Of a DNA stretch of 64,000 bases, positions 33,714 through 44,845 are shown in pieces. Positions within the stretch are counted from its first letter, which is position 1. Every line of letters starts with the position of its first letter. This DNA is from Mycoplasma anserisalpingitidis (GTDB taxonomy: Bacteria; Bacillota_I; Bacilli_A; Mycoplasmatales; Metamycoplasmataceae). The notes under the pieces are model-generated. The model worked only from the letters and a program-made list of their open reading frames with translations, ran no database searches and was not told where the DNA came from. Where the stretch lies: positions 682,001 through 746,000 of the forward strand of contig NZ_CP041663.1 of the NCBI RefSeq assembly GCF_007858495.1, in the 5' to 3' direction. The translations under genes and the position numbers were made by a program.

Positions 33714-34513
33714 TACTTTATATTAAACAACTCTCTTAAGTTTTTATTAACAATTGATACAAATTTATCCATACCCATTTCTAATAAACCACCTATATAA
33801 TAAGATACAAATAAAACCTTGTTTGGTTCATTTTTTTCTTCAACAAATGGGTGTGGTCTTAAGTATGGACTATCAGTTTCAACTAAAATTCTATTCAATG
33901 GAACTATCTTTATTACATTTCTAGCATTCTGATTTGAAGCAAAAGTTACAGTTCCACTAAAACTAAAATATGCATCTAATTCTTTAAATTTTTCGGCTCA
34001 TTCAACAGTTCCGCTAAAGGTGTGTAACATAAATTTAACTTTGTATTTTTTCATTAGATCATAAACATCTTGATAAGCTTGATCACAATCTTCTTTATCT
34101 CTAATATGGATTACAACTGGCAAATTAAATTTTTGAGCTAATTTTAATTGACCTTCCATGCTTTTGATTTGATTTTCACGACTTGGACCATCTTCATAAT
34201 AATAATCCAAACCGATTTCACCAATAGCTTTAATAGAATCATTAATTAATGGTTCAACTCTTAAATAATCATTCTCATCATTTCCATCTTCAGGATGAAT
34301 ACCGATGGCCGGTACTAAAATATTTAACTGTTTATATCTTTCAATCAATTTTAATATCTGTAAATTTTCTTTTTCATGTCCACCATTAACAACTAAAAAT
34401 TCAATATTATTTGATATCGCTTGTTCAATAATCATATCGATGTGTTCTGATAAATATGAACTATTTGTTAAGTGACAATGCGCATCTACAAATTTACTTC
34501 TTTTTTTACTCAT
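33713..34513 (-). CDS. TatD family hydrolase
   Basis: 266 residues. Metal-binding motifs: DAHCHL (about residue 9), GEIGLDYYY (about residue 96), VIHIRD and a C-terminal ETDSPYLRP. The last 98 residues follow TGA (Trp) near 34000. TatD/YcfH proteins are metal-dependent DNases of the amidohydrolase fold. The ATG lacks an RBS and has TATAAT six bases upstream, which suggests a leaderless mRNA. rsmA is coupled downstream. Confidence 0.93.
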
Positions 34514-34519
34514 GTGTTT

Positions 34520-34525
34520 ATTATA
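34520..34525 (-). promoter_or_regulatory. -10 box of leaderless tatD transcript
   Basis: TATAAT on the minus strand, six bases before the tatD ATG. Confidence 0.6.
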
Positions 34526-34602
34526 ATAAAAAAATATTTTTATGTAATTTATTGCTTATTTAATTTAAAATATAAATGTTATAACTTATATTAAGGAGAA
34601 AA

Positions 34603-36507
34603 ATGAATAAAAATAGTTTAAAAAATGATTTTTTTAATCATATAAATCACGAATGACTTGAAAAAACACAAATTCCTTCAGATAGACCTTCAATTTCAGG
34701 TTTTGGAGAATTAGATTTAGCCATCGAAAAATTAATTATTGATTTAACGTTAGGTTTTGCTGATGGTTCAAAAGAAATGCCTGATAACAAATACATTAAA
34801 GAATATATAAAATTATTTAGAAAATTTTACAACGTTGATCAAAGAGCACAAGATTCATATAAACCAGCACATAAAATTTTATCTAAAATCGAAGAATTAG
34901 AATCGTTTGATGAATTAAATGAAAAATTCATTGAGTTTCAAAGAGATTTCACTTACTTACCTGTTGATTTTGGTGTTGCTGAAGACATGAAAAACAGTAA
35001 AATGAATGTCTTGTGAGCTGAAACTCCTGGACTAATTCTTCCGGATAAAACTGATTATGAAGATGTCGAAAATAGGGATAAAAAATTAAATGCATGAAAA
35101 TCAATGGTTAAAAAATTGTTGATTAAATATGGAAAAACTGAAGAAGAAAGCGAAAAACTTTTAGACGATGCAATTAAATTTGATTCATTATTAGTTGAAT
35201 CTTCAAAAAACAGTGTTGAGATGGCACAGTACACAAAACTTTATAACCCATTAAATCAAGAAGAAATCAAAAAATACTTTATTGGTTTTGATTTAATTAA
35301 CCATGCTTCTGTATTAGTTGAAAACAAACCTATTAATAAGGTAATTTTCCCTAATGAAAAAATTTTTCCGGTATTTAAAAATATTTTTAACGAAAATAAC
35401 TTTAAAATCTATAAATCAGCTTTATTTGTCTTTAACTTATTAAAAGTTGCGCCATTTTTAAATGAAGAATCAAGAATTATTTCTGGGGAATTTAGTAGAT
35501 TTTTAAGTGGAACAAAAGAAGCAAAATCATTACTTAAATATTCTGTAAATTCAGCGCTAGCATATTATTCAATTCCTTTTGGTATTTACTACGCCAAAAC
35601 ATATTTTGGTGAAGAAAATAAAAAGGAAGTAGAAAAAATGATCGAAGAAATGATTCAAGTTTATAAAGAAAGACTTGAATCAAATAGCTGACTTGAAAGA
35701 AAAACAATTGAAAAAGCTTTAGAAAAATTAAGCAAAATTGAATATATGGTTGCTTATCCCGAAGAACTTCAACCTGTTTATGATCATTTATTTATCAATG
35801 AAAGCAAATCTCTTGTCGAAAATATTTTTGAATTAAATGCAGTTAGAAATAAATTCTCATTTAAAAAATATTTAGAAGAAACAAATCCAAAATATTGAAG
35901 CATGTCACCTGCAACTGTTAACGCATATTACAATCCAATGAAGAACCATATTGTTTTCCCATCTGCTATTCTTTCATACCCATTCTACTCACCAAAAAAT
36001 AGTTCAGCTGCTAACTTCGGTGGAATTGGTGCTGTTATAGCTCATGAAATATCTCATGCTTTTGACAATAATGGTTCACAATTCGATTCAGATGGTAATT
36101 TAAATAATTGATGAACAGAAAACGATTTAGCAAAATTCAATAAAAAAATTGAACATATTATTAGATTATTTGATGGAAGAGAAGTTATTAGTGAACAAAA
36201 ATGTAATGGTACTTTAACAGCATCAGAAAATATTGCTGACTGTGGTGGTTTCCAATGTGCTTATGAAGCCGCAAGCAGAAGAAGTGATTTTAATAGAAGA
36301 GATTTCTTTGAATCATGAGCAAGAATTTGAAGATTTAAATCAAGCGACGAATACATTAAACTTCTTTTAAGTGTGGACGTTCACGCTCCAGCTAAATTAA
36401 GAGCTAATGTTCATTTAATGAATTCAGCAGAATTCCAAGAAGAATTTGATATTACAGAAAATGACAAAATGTATCTTCCTAAAGAAGAAATGTTAGAAAT
36501 TTGATAA
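34603..36507 (+). CDS. pepO: M13 family zinc metallopeptidase, PepO-like (copy 2)
   Basis: 634 residues from ATG 34603 with AAGGAG upstream. The zinc site is HEISHAFDNNGSQF, the substrate motif NAYYNPMKNHIVFP, and the third ligand is in ENIADCGG. It shares order, length and the LEIW C-terminus with copy 1, so the two are paralogues. Copy 2 begins NKNSLKNDFFNHINHEW, like copy 1's YKLLKNDFFTYVNQEW. No signal peptide. Cytosolic peptide degradation is expected. It is transcribed divergently from tatD. Confidence 0.93.
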
Positions 36508-36510
36508 TTA

Positions 36511-36533
36511 AAGTGCGTTATTGCACTTTTTTA
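36511..36533 (+). terminator. Terminator after the second M13 peptidase gene
   Basis: AAGTGC-GTTATT-GCACTT followed by TTTT, three bases after the stop. Confidence 0.75.
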
Positions 36534-36534
36534 A

Positions 36535-36559
36535 TATAAAAATGCAAAATTAATTGCAT
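36535..36559 (-). terminator. Terminator after recD2
   Basis: Minus-strand ATGCAA-TTAATT-TTGCAT followed by TTTTATATT; convergent with the preceding terminator. Confidence 0.6.
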
Positions 36560-38761
36560 TTATCTTATTCTAAAACCTTTTATTAAAAGGTTTTTCATCT
36601 TTGTATTAACTTTCATTTCTTTTTCTCTTTGTTCTACAACTTTATTAATGTAATAATTATAATTACCAATAATAATTAAATTTTTACGAGCTCTTGAAAC
36701 AGCTGTATAAATTAGTTTTTTATTTAACATAAAATCATAAACAGGATTAAATGGGAAAATTACACATTCAGATTCACTACCTTGGAATTTATGAATAGTT
36801 ATAGCATAAGCAAGATTAATTTGCGATTTAAAAACACTTTCATTATATGTGACTTTTTTAACTTCACCATCTAATGAATTAAATTCAACGGTAATTTTCT
36901 TTCCGTATTTCGAATCTTCACCATTTTTTTTAGTTCCATTTTCTACTTTAGTTATATATCCTATATCACCGTTAAAAACGTTATCTTCATATCTATTTTC
37001 AGTCTGGATTACTTTATCACCAATTCTAAATTCTATTTTCGTTTGAAGACTTGTTGTTTGAGTCACAACCTTGCCTTTAGGATTTAATTTAGCTTGAATT
37101 AAATTATTTATTTCATTAATCCCAAATTCTGTTTTATATGTTGGTATTAAAATAACAACATCTTCTATCGAAAATTCTTTTACTTTTTTAACATACTGTT
37201 CGACAACTTTTTGATTAAATTCTTCACTATCAGCTTCTATTATTTTTACAACTTCTTGATCAAATAATGGGTTTTTGTTTGAATTAATAATTGTATTAAA
37301 ATGTTCAGGAATTTCTTTATATTCACTTCTATGATTAAGATTCAAAAAACAAGTTGTTATTACTTTAGAGTCAATAAAATCCTTTAATAAATTACCACAA
37401 GAAATTGATGGAAGTTGATTTATATCACCAATTAAAATAATCTTCTTTAAATTTTTTGAGTTATATAACAATTTATAAAATATTTTTTGATTTACCATCG
37501 AGAATTCATCAATGATTAAAATTTCTTTTTGATTTAAATCATTGATATTTGCTGAAATATCGGCGTCATCTTCATCAATTTTCAAGTAACTATGAATTGT
37601 TTTGCACTTAACCTTAGCTTTTAAACTGACATTTGATGCAGCTCTACCTGTTGGAGCTAAAACAACAACTTTATTTTCGTCTGTTAATTTATTATGTTTT
37701 AAATTCTCTATAATTTTTGCAATTAAAAATGTTTTTCCTGTTCCTGGTGCACCAGAAATAATGGTTATGTTACTATCTCATACATTTGCAAAAGCTTTCT
37801 TTTGAGATTCATCTAATTCATTTAAATATAGATTGTTAACTTCGATTTTTAATAATTCTGAACTATTTATTTTACTTATTATTTCGCTAATAGATTCTTC
37901 TTCTTCTTTAGTTGAAGTTAAAGAAATATAAATTTTAGATTCAATTTCTTCTATTAAAAAATATTTTTTGTTTATTCCATAATCTATCGCATCATTAAAA
38001 ACCGGAATATCAAATGAAGCATAATTTTTACTTCTTTTATAAATTCTTTCTAATTCGTAAAAAGTATCATTATTTCTTTGTTGTTCATAAATTATCAACG
38101 AATAAATGTAAGCACAAACTCTTTCTAAATCAAGATTAATCAATTCATCAGAACTTTTAATTTCTAAAAGTTTAACTAATTCGTCTAATTTCACGATAGG
38201 GATTGGATAATCGTAAACTAATTTATATGGATTTATTTTTACAAATTCATTTTTTAATATAGCATTTGGGTTATGAAAGATTTTTTCTTTAATGTAATCT
38301 GTAATTGCGTTTAATCCATTTTCTTCAAATAATTTTTCTTCATTCAATAATTCTGAATTCGATTTTAGTAACTCATAAATTCCTGAAAAATTATTTCTTA
38401 AATCGGTAATTAATGCGGGATTTTCTTCTTGAAATAAGGTTAATAATTTTTCCGCATAAGTGTCTTTTAAATATTTAATTGTTATTTTATTTACATTATT
38501 ATCTGCTAAAAAATTATAAATTTCGTAAGAATCATTTAAAATTTTTTCAAATTTAATAAGGGTATATCTACCATCGTATTTTTGGTTTTTTTCAACTCAA
38601 ATGGAATATGTTTTATTAAGCTCTGGGATGTTTTTTGTACAATAAATTGTATAGTTGTCAGCTACTTTTCCATCTTTAAAAGATTTAAAAGTTAAAAGAG
38701 CATAATTTCCACCTTCATGCTTAATTATATACTTGATAAATTTACCTATTAAATTAATCAT
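36560..38761 (-). CDS. recD2: RecD2-like SF1 DNA helicase
   Basis: 733 residues joined across TGA (Trp) codons. An N-terminal OB-like and helical region is followed by Walker A GAPGTGKTF (about residue 340), motif Ia APTGRAA, Walker B LIIDEFSMV, motif III GDINQLPS and, near the C-terminus, AYAITIHKFQGSE and the AVSRARKNL motif. This is the RecBC-independent 5'-3' helicase RecD2 used in repair. It lacks the RecBCD partners, as in other Gram-positive-derived genomes. A TAAAAT lies eight bases before the ATG, so the leader is very short or absent. It is divergent from asnA. Confidence 0.92.
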
Positions 38762-38814
38762 AATTTTTTATTTTAAACTATTTTGTAAATAAAGTTATTA
38801 TTTTCAATTTTTAG

Positions 38815-38820
38815 TAAAAT
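38815..38820 (+). promoter_or_regulatory. -10 box of leaderless asnA transcript
   Basis: TAAAAT six bases (TTAGTT) before the asnA ATG, with no Shine-Dalgarno sequence. Confidence 0.55.
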
Positions 38821-38826
38821 TTAGTT

Positions 38827-39807
38827 ATGTATAAATCAAAATTGGATATTAAAAACACACAAAAAGCTATTGAATTACTAAAATTTACTTTTACTAAAGA
38901 ATTACATAAAAACCTTAATTTAACAAGGGTTTCAGCACCTTTATTTGTTTTTTCTAATAGTAAAATAAATGATGGTTTAAATGGTGAAAAACCAGTAATT
39001 TTCAAGGCTAAAACAATTGATCAAGATATTGAAATAGTTCATTCGTTGGCTAAATGAAAAAGAATGGCGTTAAATAAATATAAATTCGATGTTTATGAAG
39101 GTATTTGAACAGATATGAATGCAATTCGAAGGGAAGAAGACTTAGATAATAAACATTCTCTTTATGTAGACCAATGAGATTGAGAAATGATAATAAAAGA
39201 ATCTGATAGAAATCTCGAATTCTTATTTAATGTTGTTAAAAAAATTTACAAATCAATTTTACACACTGAAAGAAAACTTAACATCGAATACATCGAATTA
39301 AAAGAAAAATTACCTAAAAGTATTAAATTTATTTCAAGTTTTGAACTTTATAATTTGTATCCTAATTTAACTCCAGAACAAAGAGAAAAAGAAATAGTTA
39401 AATTATATGGTGCTGTTTTTGTTTATGGCATTGGTGATAAATTAGGAGATGGTTTAGAGCATTCAAAAAGAGCTTTTGATTATGATGATTGAAATTTAAA
39501 TGGAGATCTGTTATTTTATGACAAAATTAATGATGACTGTATAGAGATCAGTTCAATGGGTATAAGAGTAGATAAAAATTCATTATTAAAACAAAAAGAA
39601 AAATTAAATAAATCAGATGATTTCATAAAAGAATATCACTATATGATTTTAGAAAATAAATTGCCTTTTACAATCGGTGGAGGAATCGGTCAAAGTCGTT
39701 TATCTATGTTTTTACTTGAAAAAAAACATATCGCCGAAGTTCAAGTTTCACTTTGAGATGAAAATAATGTTAAATACTTTAATAATAATGGAATTGAAAT
39801 ATTATAA
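38827..39807 (+). CDS. asnA: Aspartate-ammonia ligase
   Basis: 326 residues across several TGA (Trp) codons. It shows the AsnA class II synthetase-like fold: [10 protein letters not shown] near the N-terminus, [22 protein letters not shown] split by TGA, and a C-terminal [14 protein letters not shown] (motif 3-like). AsnA makes asparagine from aspartate and ammonia with ATP hydrolysis to AMP. There is no RBS; see the -10 element upstream. The transcript ends at a strong hairpin. Confidence 0.95.
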
Positions 39808-39820
39808 ATTTTCAAAATAT

Positions 39821-39850
39821 ATCACAGAATCTTCTCTCTGTGATTTTTTT
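39821..39850 (+). terminator. Terminator after asnA
   Basis: ATCACAGA-ATCTTCTC-TCTGTGAT followed by TTTTTT. Confidence 0.8.
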
Positions 39851-39851
39851 A

Positions 39852-39876
39852 AAAAATAAAAATAGCTTCCGCTATT
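39852..39876 (-). terminator. Terminator of the dnaA-dnaN-yaaA region
   Basis: Minus-strand AATAGC-GGAA-GCTATT followed by TTTATTTTTT; the stem overlaps the yaaA-like stop codon. Confidence 0.65.
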
Positions 39877-40084
39877 CTTCACTTTCTATTTTGAATAATG
39901 AATCATTTACTCAAACAATATCACCTGGTTTAATTTTAGAACTACGTCCTTTTGCTTCATTACCATTAATGATAACTTTATTTACTTTAAGAAAATTTTT
40001 AGATTCTCCGCCTGTACTAGTTTCTTGAATTTTTTTGAGAAATTGACTTACTTTGATCGAATCACCATAAATTTTTACTGTCAT
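39872..40084 (-). CDS. S4-domain RNA-binding protein, YaaA-like
   Basis: 70 residues from ATG 40084, eight bases after the dnaN stop; GGAG overlaps the gap. The S4-like pattern is KVSQFLKKIQE, LKVNKVIINGNEA, RSSKIKPGDIVWVND. Bacillus yaaA occupies the same place after dnaN, so position and fold agree. It probably binds structured RNA on the ribosome; the role is not established. Too short to see as a long frame because TGA encodes one Trp. Confidence 0.85.
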
Positions 40085-40092
40085 AAGTCTCC

Positions 40093-41199
40093 TTAATATC
40101 TTCTTAAAGGTGTAATTACTTGTTTATTATTTTCATTAGATTTACTTACAATTAACATTATATTACCATTTTTATTAATACATAAATTTATTTCGTCATT
40201 TTCAAAAGCAGTTAATGCATCTTTAATAAAAACATAATTAAAATCTATATCTATAGGATCTCCAATTAATTCAAACTCAGTTGTAGAACCAGTCGATTGA
40301 CCAATATCACTTAAATTAGTTGAGAGAGTTAATAAATCTTTGTTGATTTTGAATTCAACTCTATTATATTTTTCTTGTTGTATGAAAACAACTTTATTTA
40401 ATAAATCAAGTAAATCAGATTTTTTAATACTAATTTTTCTACTAAATTCAGTCGGAATAATTCCTTCGAATGATACAAAAGGAACATCAACGATTGAAGA
40501 TTGAATTATAGTATTTTCATATACTATTCCTACTTTTGATTCATCTAAAAACATAATTACATTCTTTGGTGCTTCTTTTGTTATCATGTTCCTAATGTTT
40601 TTACTCTCAATTGAAAAATTAACATTAATATGTTTGTTTATTTTAATTGTTTCAGTTGAAAGTCTAAATGTATCTGTTGCAACCAACCTTAAAATATCAT
40701 TTTTACTTGAGAAATTGATGCATTTTAATATTAAACTTTTTCCGCTTGTTTCACTTGAAGCAGAAAACGAAACATTTTTTATAGCTTTCTCTAATTTGCT
40801 TGTATTTATTTCAAAACTGTTTTCTGGTTTTTTGAAATCAATATTAGGAAATTCAACATCAATACAATTTAAAGTGTAAGATATTTCATTCTCCCAAATT
40901 TTAATTATTTTTCCATTTGATTCTATTGAAATTTCATTATTTAACTTTTTAATAATATTTTTAAAATACTGATTATTAATTAATATAGTTCCAGGAACTT
41001 CTACTTTTATATTAATTTCGTCTACTTTTAGTATTTTTTTAGTTGACATTAAGCCGTTAGATGCAACAAAAGTTATTTTATCGAAAGAAACATCGATTTT
41101 TACACAACGGAAAGGCATAAAAACATTAATTGGATCTACATATCTACTTACAAATTCTATTGTTTGGTCTAAAATATTTTTTTTGATTGTGAATTTCAT
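40093..41199 (-). CDS. dnaN: DNA polymerase III subunit beta (sliding clamp)
   Basis: 368 residues, no TGA interruption, ATG 41199 preceded by AGGAG. Three repeated clamp domains are visible (MKFTIKKNILDQTIEFVSRY; FEINTSKLEKAIKNVSFSAS; RKISIKKSDLLDLLNKVVFI), and the C-terminus ends QVITPLRRY, near the usual M-P-M/x-R C-terminal form. It forms the ring that tethers Pol III to DNA. It lies downstream of dnaA across a 128-base gap with DnaA boxes. Confidence 0.96.
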   Translation of the reverse strand: MKFTIKKNILDQTIEFVSRYVDPINVFMPFRCVKIDVSFDKITFVASNGLMSTKKILKVDEINIKVEVPGTILINNQYFKNIIKKLNNEISIESNGKIIKIWENEISYTLNCIDVEFPNIDFKKPENSFEINTSKLEKAIKNVSFSASSETSGKSLILKCINFSSKNDILRLVATDTFRLSTETIKINKHINVNFSIESKNIRNMITKEAPKNVIMFLDESKVGIVYENTIIQSSIVDVPFVSFEGIIPTEFSRKISIKKSDLLDLLNKVVFIQQEKYNRVEFKINKDLLTLSTNLSDIGQSTGSTTEFELIGDPIDIDFNYVFIKDALTAFENDEINLCINKNGNIMLIVSKSNENNKQVITPLRRY

Positions 41200-41327
41200 T
41201 TCAATCTCCTAAATATATAATTAATATATAATCGTTATTTTGTTGATAAATAATAAAAACAATAATTTTGATATTTTTTTTATCTAAAAATACTGTTTTT
41301 TATGAAAATTACTTGTTGATAAATTCG
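41200..41327 (-). other. dnaA-dnaN intergenic region with two DnaA boxes
   Basis: Two copies of TTATCAACA (one mismatch from TTATCCACA) lie on the minus strand at 41241-41249 and 41314-41322. The gap also holds the dnaN promoter region and is very AT-rich. It is probably part of oriC. Confidence 0.65.
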
Positions 41328-42734
41328 TTATTTAATTTTGTATAGTTCGTTATTTAAGTAGTTATAAGCCATTTTAAAAGTATTTGAATTTTCTTCATCT
41401 TTCTTTTTAAGAGCGTTTGTGACTGTTGAATGATCCCTAGCAAAATAAGAACCAATTTCCTCAAGAGAAATTTTGAGATTATCTCTTATCAAACACATAG
41501 CAATATGCCTTGCTGTTACTATATTTTTATTGCGTTTCTTGCCAACTATCTCTTTTTTTGATATTTTGTAATACTTGCACACTTCATCAATTATTAAGTC
41601 TGGAGTTATATTCTCTTTATTTTTTATAACTTCCTTAAATATTGAAGCAACCACTGGATAAATATAATTTGAATTTAATATGTCACTCTTATAAAATTTA
41701 ATTCTATTTATTGCACCCTCTAAAGATCTTATTGAAGCTTGAAAATTTTTTATAATAAATGTTCTGGTTTTTTCATCAAATTTTTCTTTATCAAATTCAT
41801 TTTTTTCAAGCAAAGCATCTAAAATTGTGGTTAAGTCATGATCTGAAGGGATTTTGATCTGGCTTTGGAAACCAGAAGCTAATCTAGTAATAATCCTGTT
41901 ATCAAATAAACCTTTTAATTTTTCTAATGGGTATTCACTAGCAATTATCGTAGGTTTTTCATATTGAATTCTATAGTCTATAATTTGAAAAATAAAATTT
42001 ATTGTTGCTTTTTTATTACCTTCACCAAAAATTTGAAAATCATCAAAAAGAATCAAGTCACAGTCAGAATAAAAACTAATTAATTTTGAAATTTTTAATT
42101 GATTATTTTCAGCCAAATATGTTGAAATGTTACGTGTGAATTCAACCGGATTTACATAAATTGTTTTTTTCTTTTCCTTTTCAAATTCAAGTTGAACACC
42201 CTTAAGTAAATGAGTTTTTCCTAAACCTGATAAAGAGGAAATATAAATAGGATTAAATTCATTAATTCCATTTAATGTAAACATACAAGCTTTAATAGCT
42301 TCTTTATTAAAATCACTTTCAATGTAATTTGATAAAGAATATTTTTCATTAATAGTGTCATTTTTCAAATCCACTTTAATATTTTTTATAAAATCTTCTT
42401 CTTTATCTTTTTTAATTTTTTCATTTTTTAATGATATTTTTTTCTCTTTTTTGTTATTTTTGAATTCTTCTACTGTCAAAAATTTATAAACACATCCATA
42501 TCCAAAAAAATCACTAACAACTTCAGTTATTATATCTTTATAATGATCATTAAAAATTTTAATCATTTCAGAATCAACAGAAAAAACTATTCCTAAAACC
42601 GAGTTGTCTAACTCAACTAGATCAAGATTATTTAGAAAAGTTTTTCAAATCATTCTATCATCAATTTTTTCTTTTGCAGAGTCAATGAATTTTTTCTTAT
42701 TTGCAACAATATTTAATCCTAATTTATTATCCAT
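41328..42734 (-). CDS. dnaA: Chromosomal replication initiator protein DnaA
   Basis: 468 residues. N-terminal domain I and a Lys-rich linker precede the AAA+ core: Walker A SGLGKTHLL (about residue 166), Walker B LILFDDFQIF and sensor regions. The C-terminal helix-turn-helix carries the signature ARHIAMCLIRDNLKISLEEI with RDHSTVTNALKK. It binds DnaA boxes and opens the origin. It starts at ATG 42734 without a clear RBS; TAAAAT lies nine bases upstream. Candidate DnaA boxes lie on both sides of the gene. Confidence 0.97.
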
Positions 42735-42965
42735 TATTATTTAATTTTAAAGCAAATAATAAAAAAATAAAAAATATTGTTAATAAAGTGTTTTTATAAC
42801 AATTTTTACCTAATTTATTAACATCTTATACTACTATAAAATAGTATTATTATATAGTTGTTAACAATATATTTATATATGTATATTTTTTGTTCATAAC
42901 TATGTTATTAAAAGTCACAAAAATTAAAATTTATTTATAATTGTTAAATATAACAAAGGAGTAAA
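42735..42965. other. Candidate oriC region between dnaA and mnmE
   Basis: 231 bases without a gene, almost pure A/T, between divergent dnaA and mnmE. DnaA-box-like sites: TTATTAACA on minus at 42778-42786 and on plus at 42815-42823, and TTATGAACA on minus at 42891-42899, each two mismatches from TTATCCACA. A palindrome TTGTTAACAA is at 42858-42867. The strand bias of flanking genes switches here. Confidence 0.6.
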
Positions 42966-44354
42966 ATGTTTGATACAATAGCTGCAATAAGTTCTGGAAA
43001 TAAAGTTAATCAACCAATATCAATAATAAGAATTAGTGGTCCTGAAACAATTAATATAATGAACAAAATTTTTAAAGGAAGAATTGGCAGAGATCACGAA
43101 ATAACATACGGTCACATTTTAGATAAATTTAACAATATAGTTGATGAAGTTTTAGTTATGTGATTTATAGGTAAACAAGATTCTAAAAACAATATTGTTT
43201 TTAATAATTATGTCGGCGACACTTTAGTAGAAATAAATTGTCATGGTGGAATTTTGGTAACTAATTTGATTTTAGAAATAATATTAAGTTATGGAGCTAG
43301 ATTAGCCTTACCAGGGGAATTTACAAGACGAGCATTCTTGAATGGGAAAATAGATTTGGTTAAAGCTGAAGCTGTTCATGATTTAATTATGGCTAAAACA
43401 AAAAAACAAGCTAGTGCAGCTATAAAAAAATTTGATGGCAATACATCAAAATTAATTAACAATTTAATAAAAGATATTGAATATCTTATTGGTTTATGTG
43501 AAGTAAATATTGATTATCCTGAATATGATGACCTTGAAAAAGTTGATGATGAAATAATGAAAGATAAATTAGGTGAATTAATTAAAAAACTTAAAGAAAT
43601 TGTTGTAATAAGTCAAAACTCAAGATTAATTTTTGATGGTGTAAAAGTGGCTATTTTAGGAAAACCTAATGTCGGTAAAAGTAGCTTATTAAATGCATTA
43701 TTAAATGAAGAAAAGGCAATTGTAACTGATATTGCTGGCACAACTAGAGATATTATTGAAGAAAACATTCAATTAGATGGAATTTTATTTAAATTAATTG
43801 ATACAGCCGGGTTACGCGAAACTGATGAAAAAATTGAAAGTATTGGAATTAAAAAATCACTTGAACAAATTGAACGTGCCGATTTATTGATACATGTTAT
43901 GGATCCAAAACAAAAAAATGATAATTTTGATTTAATGATAAAAGAAAAAGCAAATGAATTAAATAAAATTTATATTCCTGTTGCTAATAAAAAGGATATT
44001 TCTACTAAAGAAGAAACTGAAAAAATTTTTTCAGATCTAAAAATAGATAAATTAACCTATATTTCAGCGTTAAATGAAGATATAGAAGATCTTAAAAACG
44101 AAATGATTAATTTATTTAAGGATATAGATATCGAAAATGATATAATGCTAACGAATACTAGACAATTATCTTTGGTTCAATCTGCATTTAATAGCTTAGG
44201 AGATGCCTTGAATAGTTTGAATTACAATATGACTTTTGATGTTATTATTGTTGATATTACTAAAGCTTGGGAATCATTAAAAGAGATTACCGGTGTTGCT
44301 GACAAAGAAGATTTATTAGATGCAATGTTCTCTAATTTTTGTCTAGGTAAATAA
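42966..44354 (+). CDS. mnmE: tRNA uridine-5-carboxymethylaminomethyl synthesis GTPase MnmE
   Basis: 462 residues from ATG 42966 with AAAGGAG upstream. The N-terminal tetrahydrofolate-binding domain begins MFDTIAAISSG. The inserted G domain has GKPNVGKSS, GTTRD, DTAGLRE and NKKD. The C-terminus ends FCLGK, matching the required FCIGK motif with its catalytic Cys. With MnmG it modifies U34 of several tRNAs. TGA (Trp) occurs at 43161-43163. dps follows 11 bases later. Confidence 0.97.
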
Positions 44355-44365
44355 AGGAGATAAAT

Positions 44366-44773
44366 ATGAAAAATTTAAGAGTTTTACAAGCAAGTTTTGG
44401 AACTTTAGCTTTAAAAGTGAAGAATTTGCACTGAAATGTAAGTGAAGAGTTTTTTACATTACACAAACAATTAGATAAATTATATGAAGATATAAATGAT
44501 TTTACAGATAGTTATGCTGAAAAATTGGTTATGTTAGATAACTTAGCCTTGGGTTCGTTTGAAGAAATGAAAGAATTATCTATAATTAAAGAAGTTAAAT
44601 CAAAATGATTTAGTGCTAAAGAAGTAAAAGAAATTGTGGTTAATGATTTATCATTAATTATTGATTATGCTTTAGCTCACAGAGATGAAGAAGAAACATG
44701 TTTAATTGATCCATTGTATGATGAAACTTTAGAAAAATTATTATTCTGACGTTGAAATTTCAAAAAAGCTTAA
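44366..44773 (+). CDS. dps: Dps-family ferritin-like protein
   Basis: 135 residues from ATG 44366 with AAAGGAG. The Dps ferroxidase pattern is clear: LHWNVSEEFFTLHKQLDKLYEDINDF with the His/Asp/Glu ligands, then AEKLVMLDNLALGS. It interrupts at TGA (Trp) codons, including LHW. Dps oligomers store iron and protect DNA from peroxide; there is no N-terminal basic tail here, so DNA binding may be weak. It is cotranscribed with mnmE and followed by a terminator. Confidence 0.88.
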
Positions 44774-44785
44774 TCAGATAATAAG

Positions 44786-44810
44786 CCAGCTAATAGCTGG
44801 TTTTCATTTT
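44786..44810 (+). terminator. Terminator after dps
   Basis: CCAGCTAATAGCTGG followed by TTTTCATTTT. Confidence 0.75.
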
Positions 44811-44833
44811 AATTTATAGTTAAACTTCTTTGA

Positions 44834-44839
44834 TAAAAT
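44834..44839 (+). promoter_or_regulatory. -10 box of leaderless methyltransferase transcript
   Basis: Extended -10 TGATAAAAT; TAAAAT ends six bases before the ATG at 44846, and no RBS is present. Confidence 0.55.
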
Positions 44840-44845
44840 TTAAAC

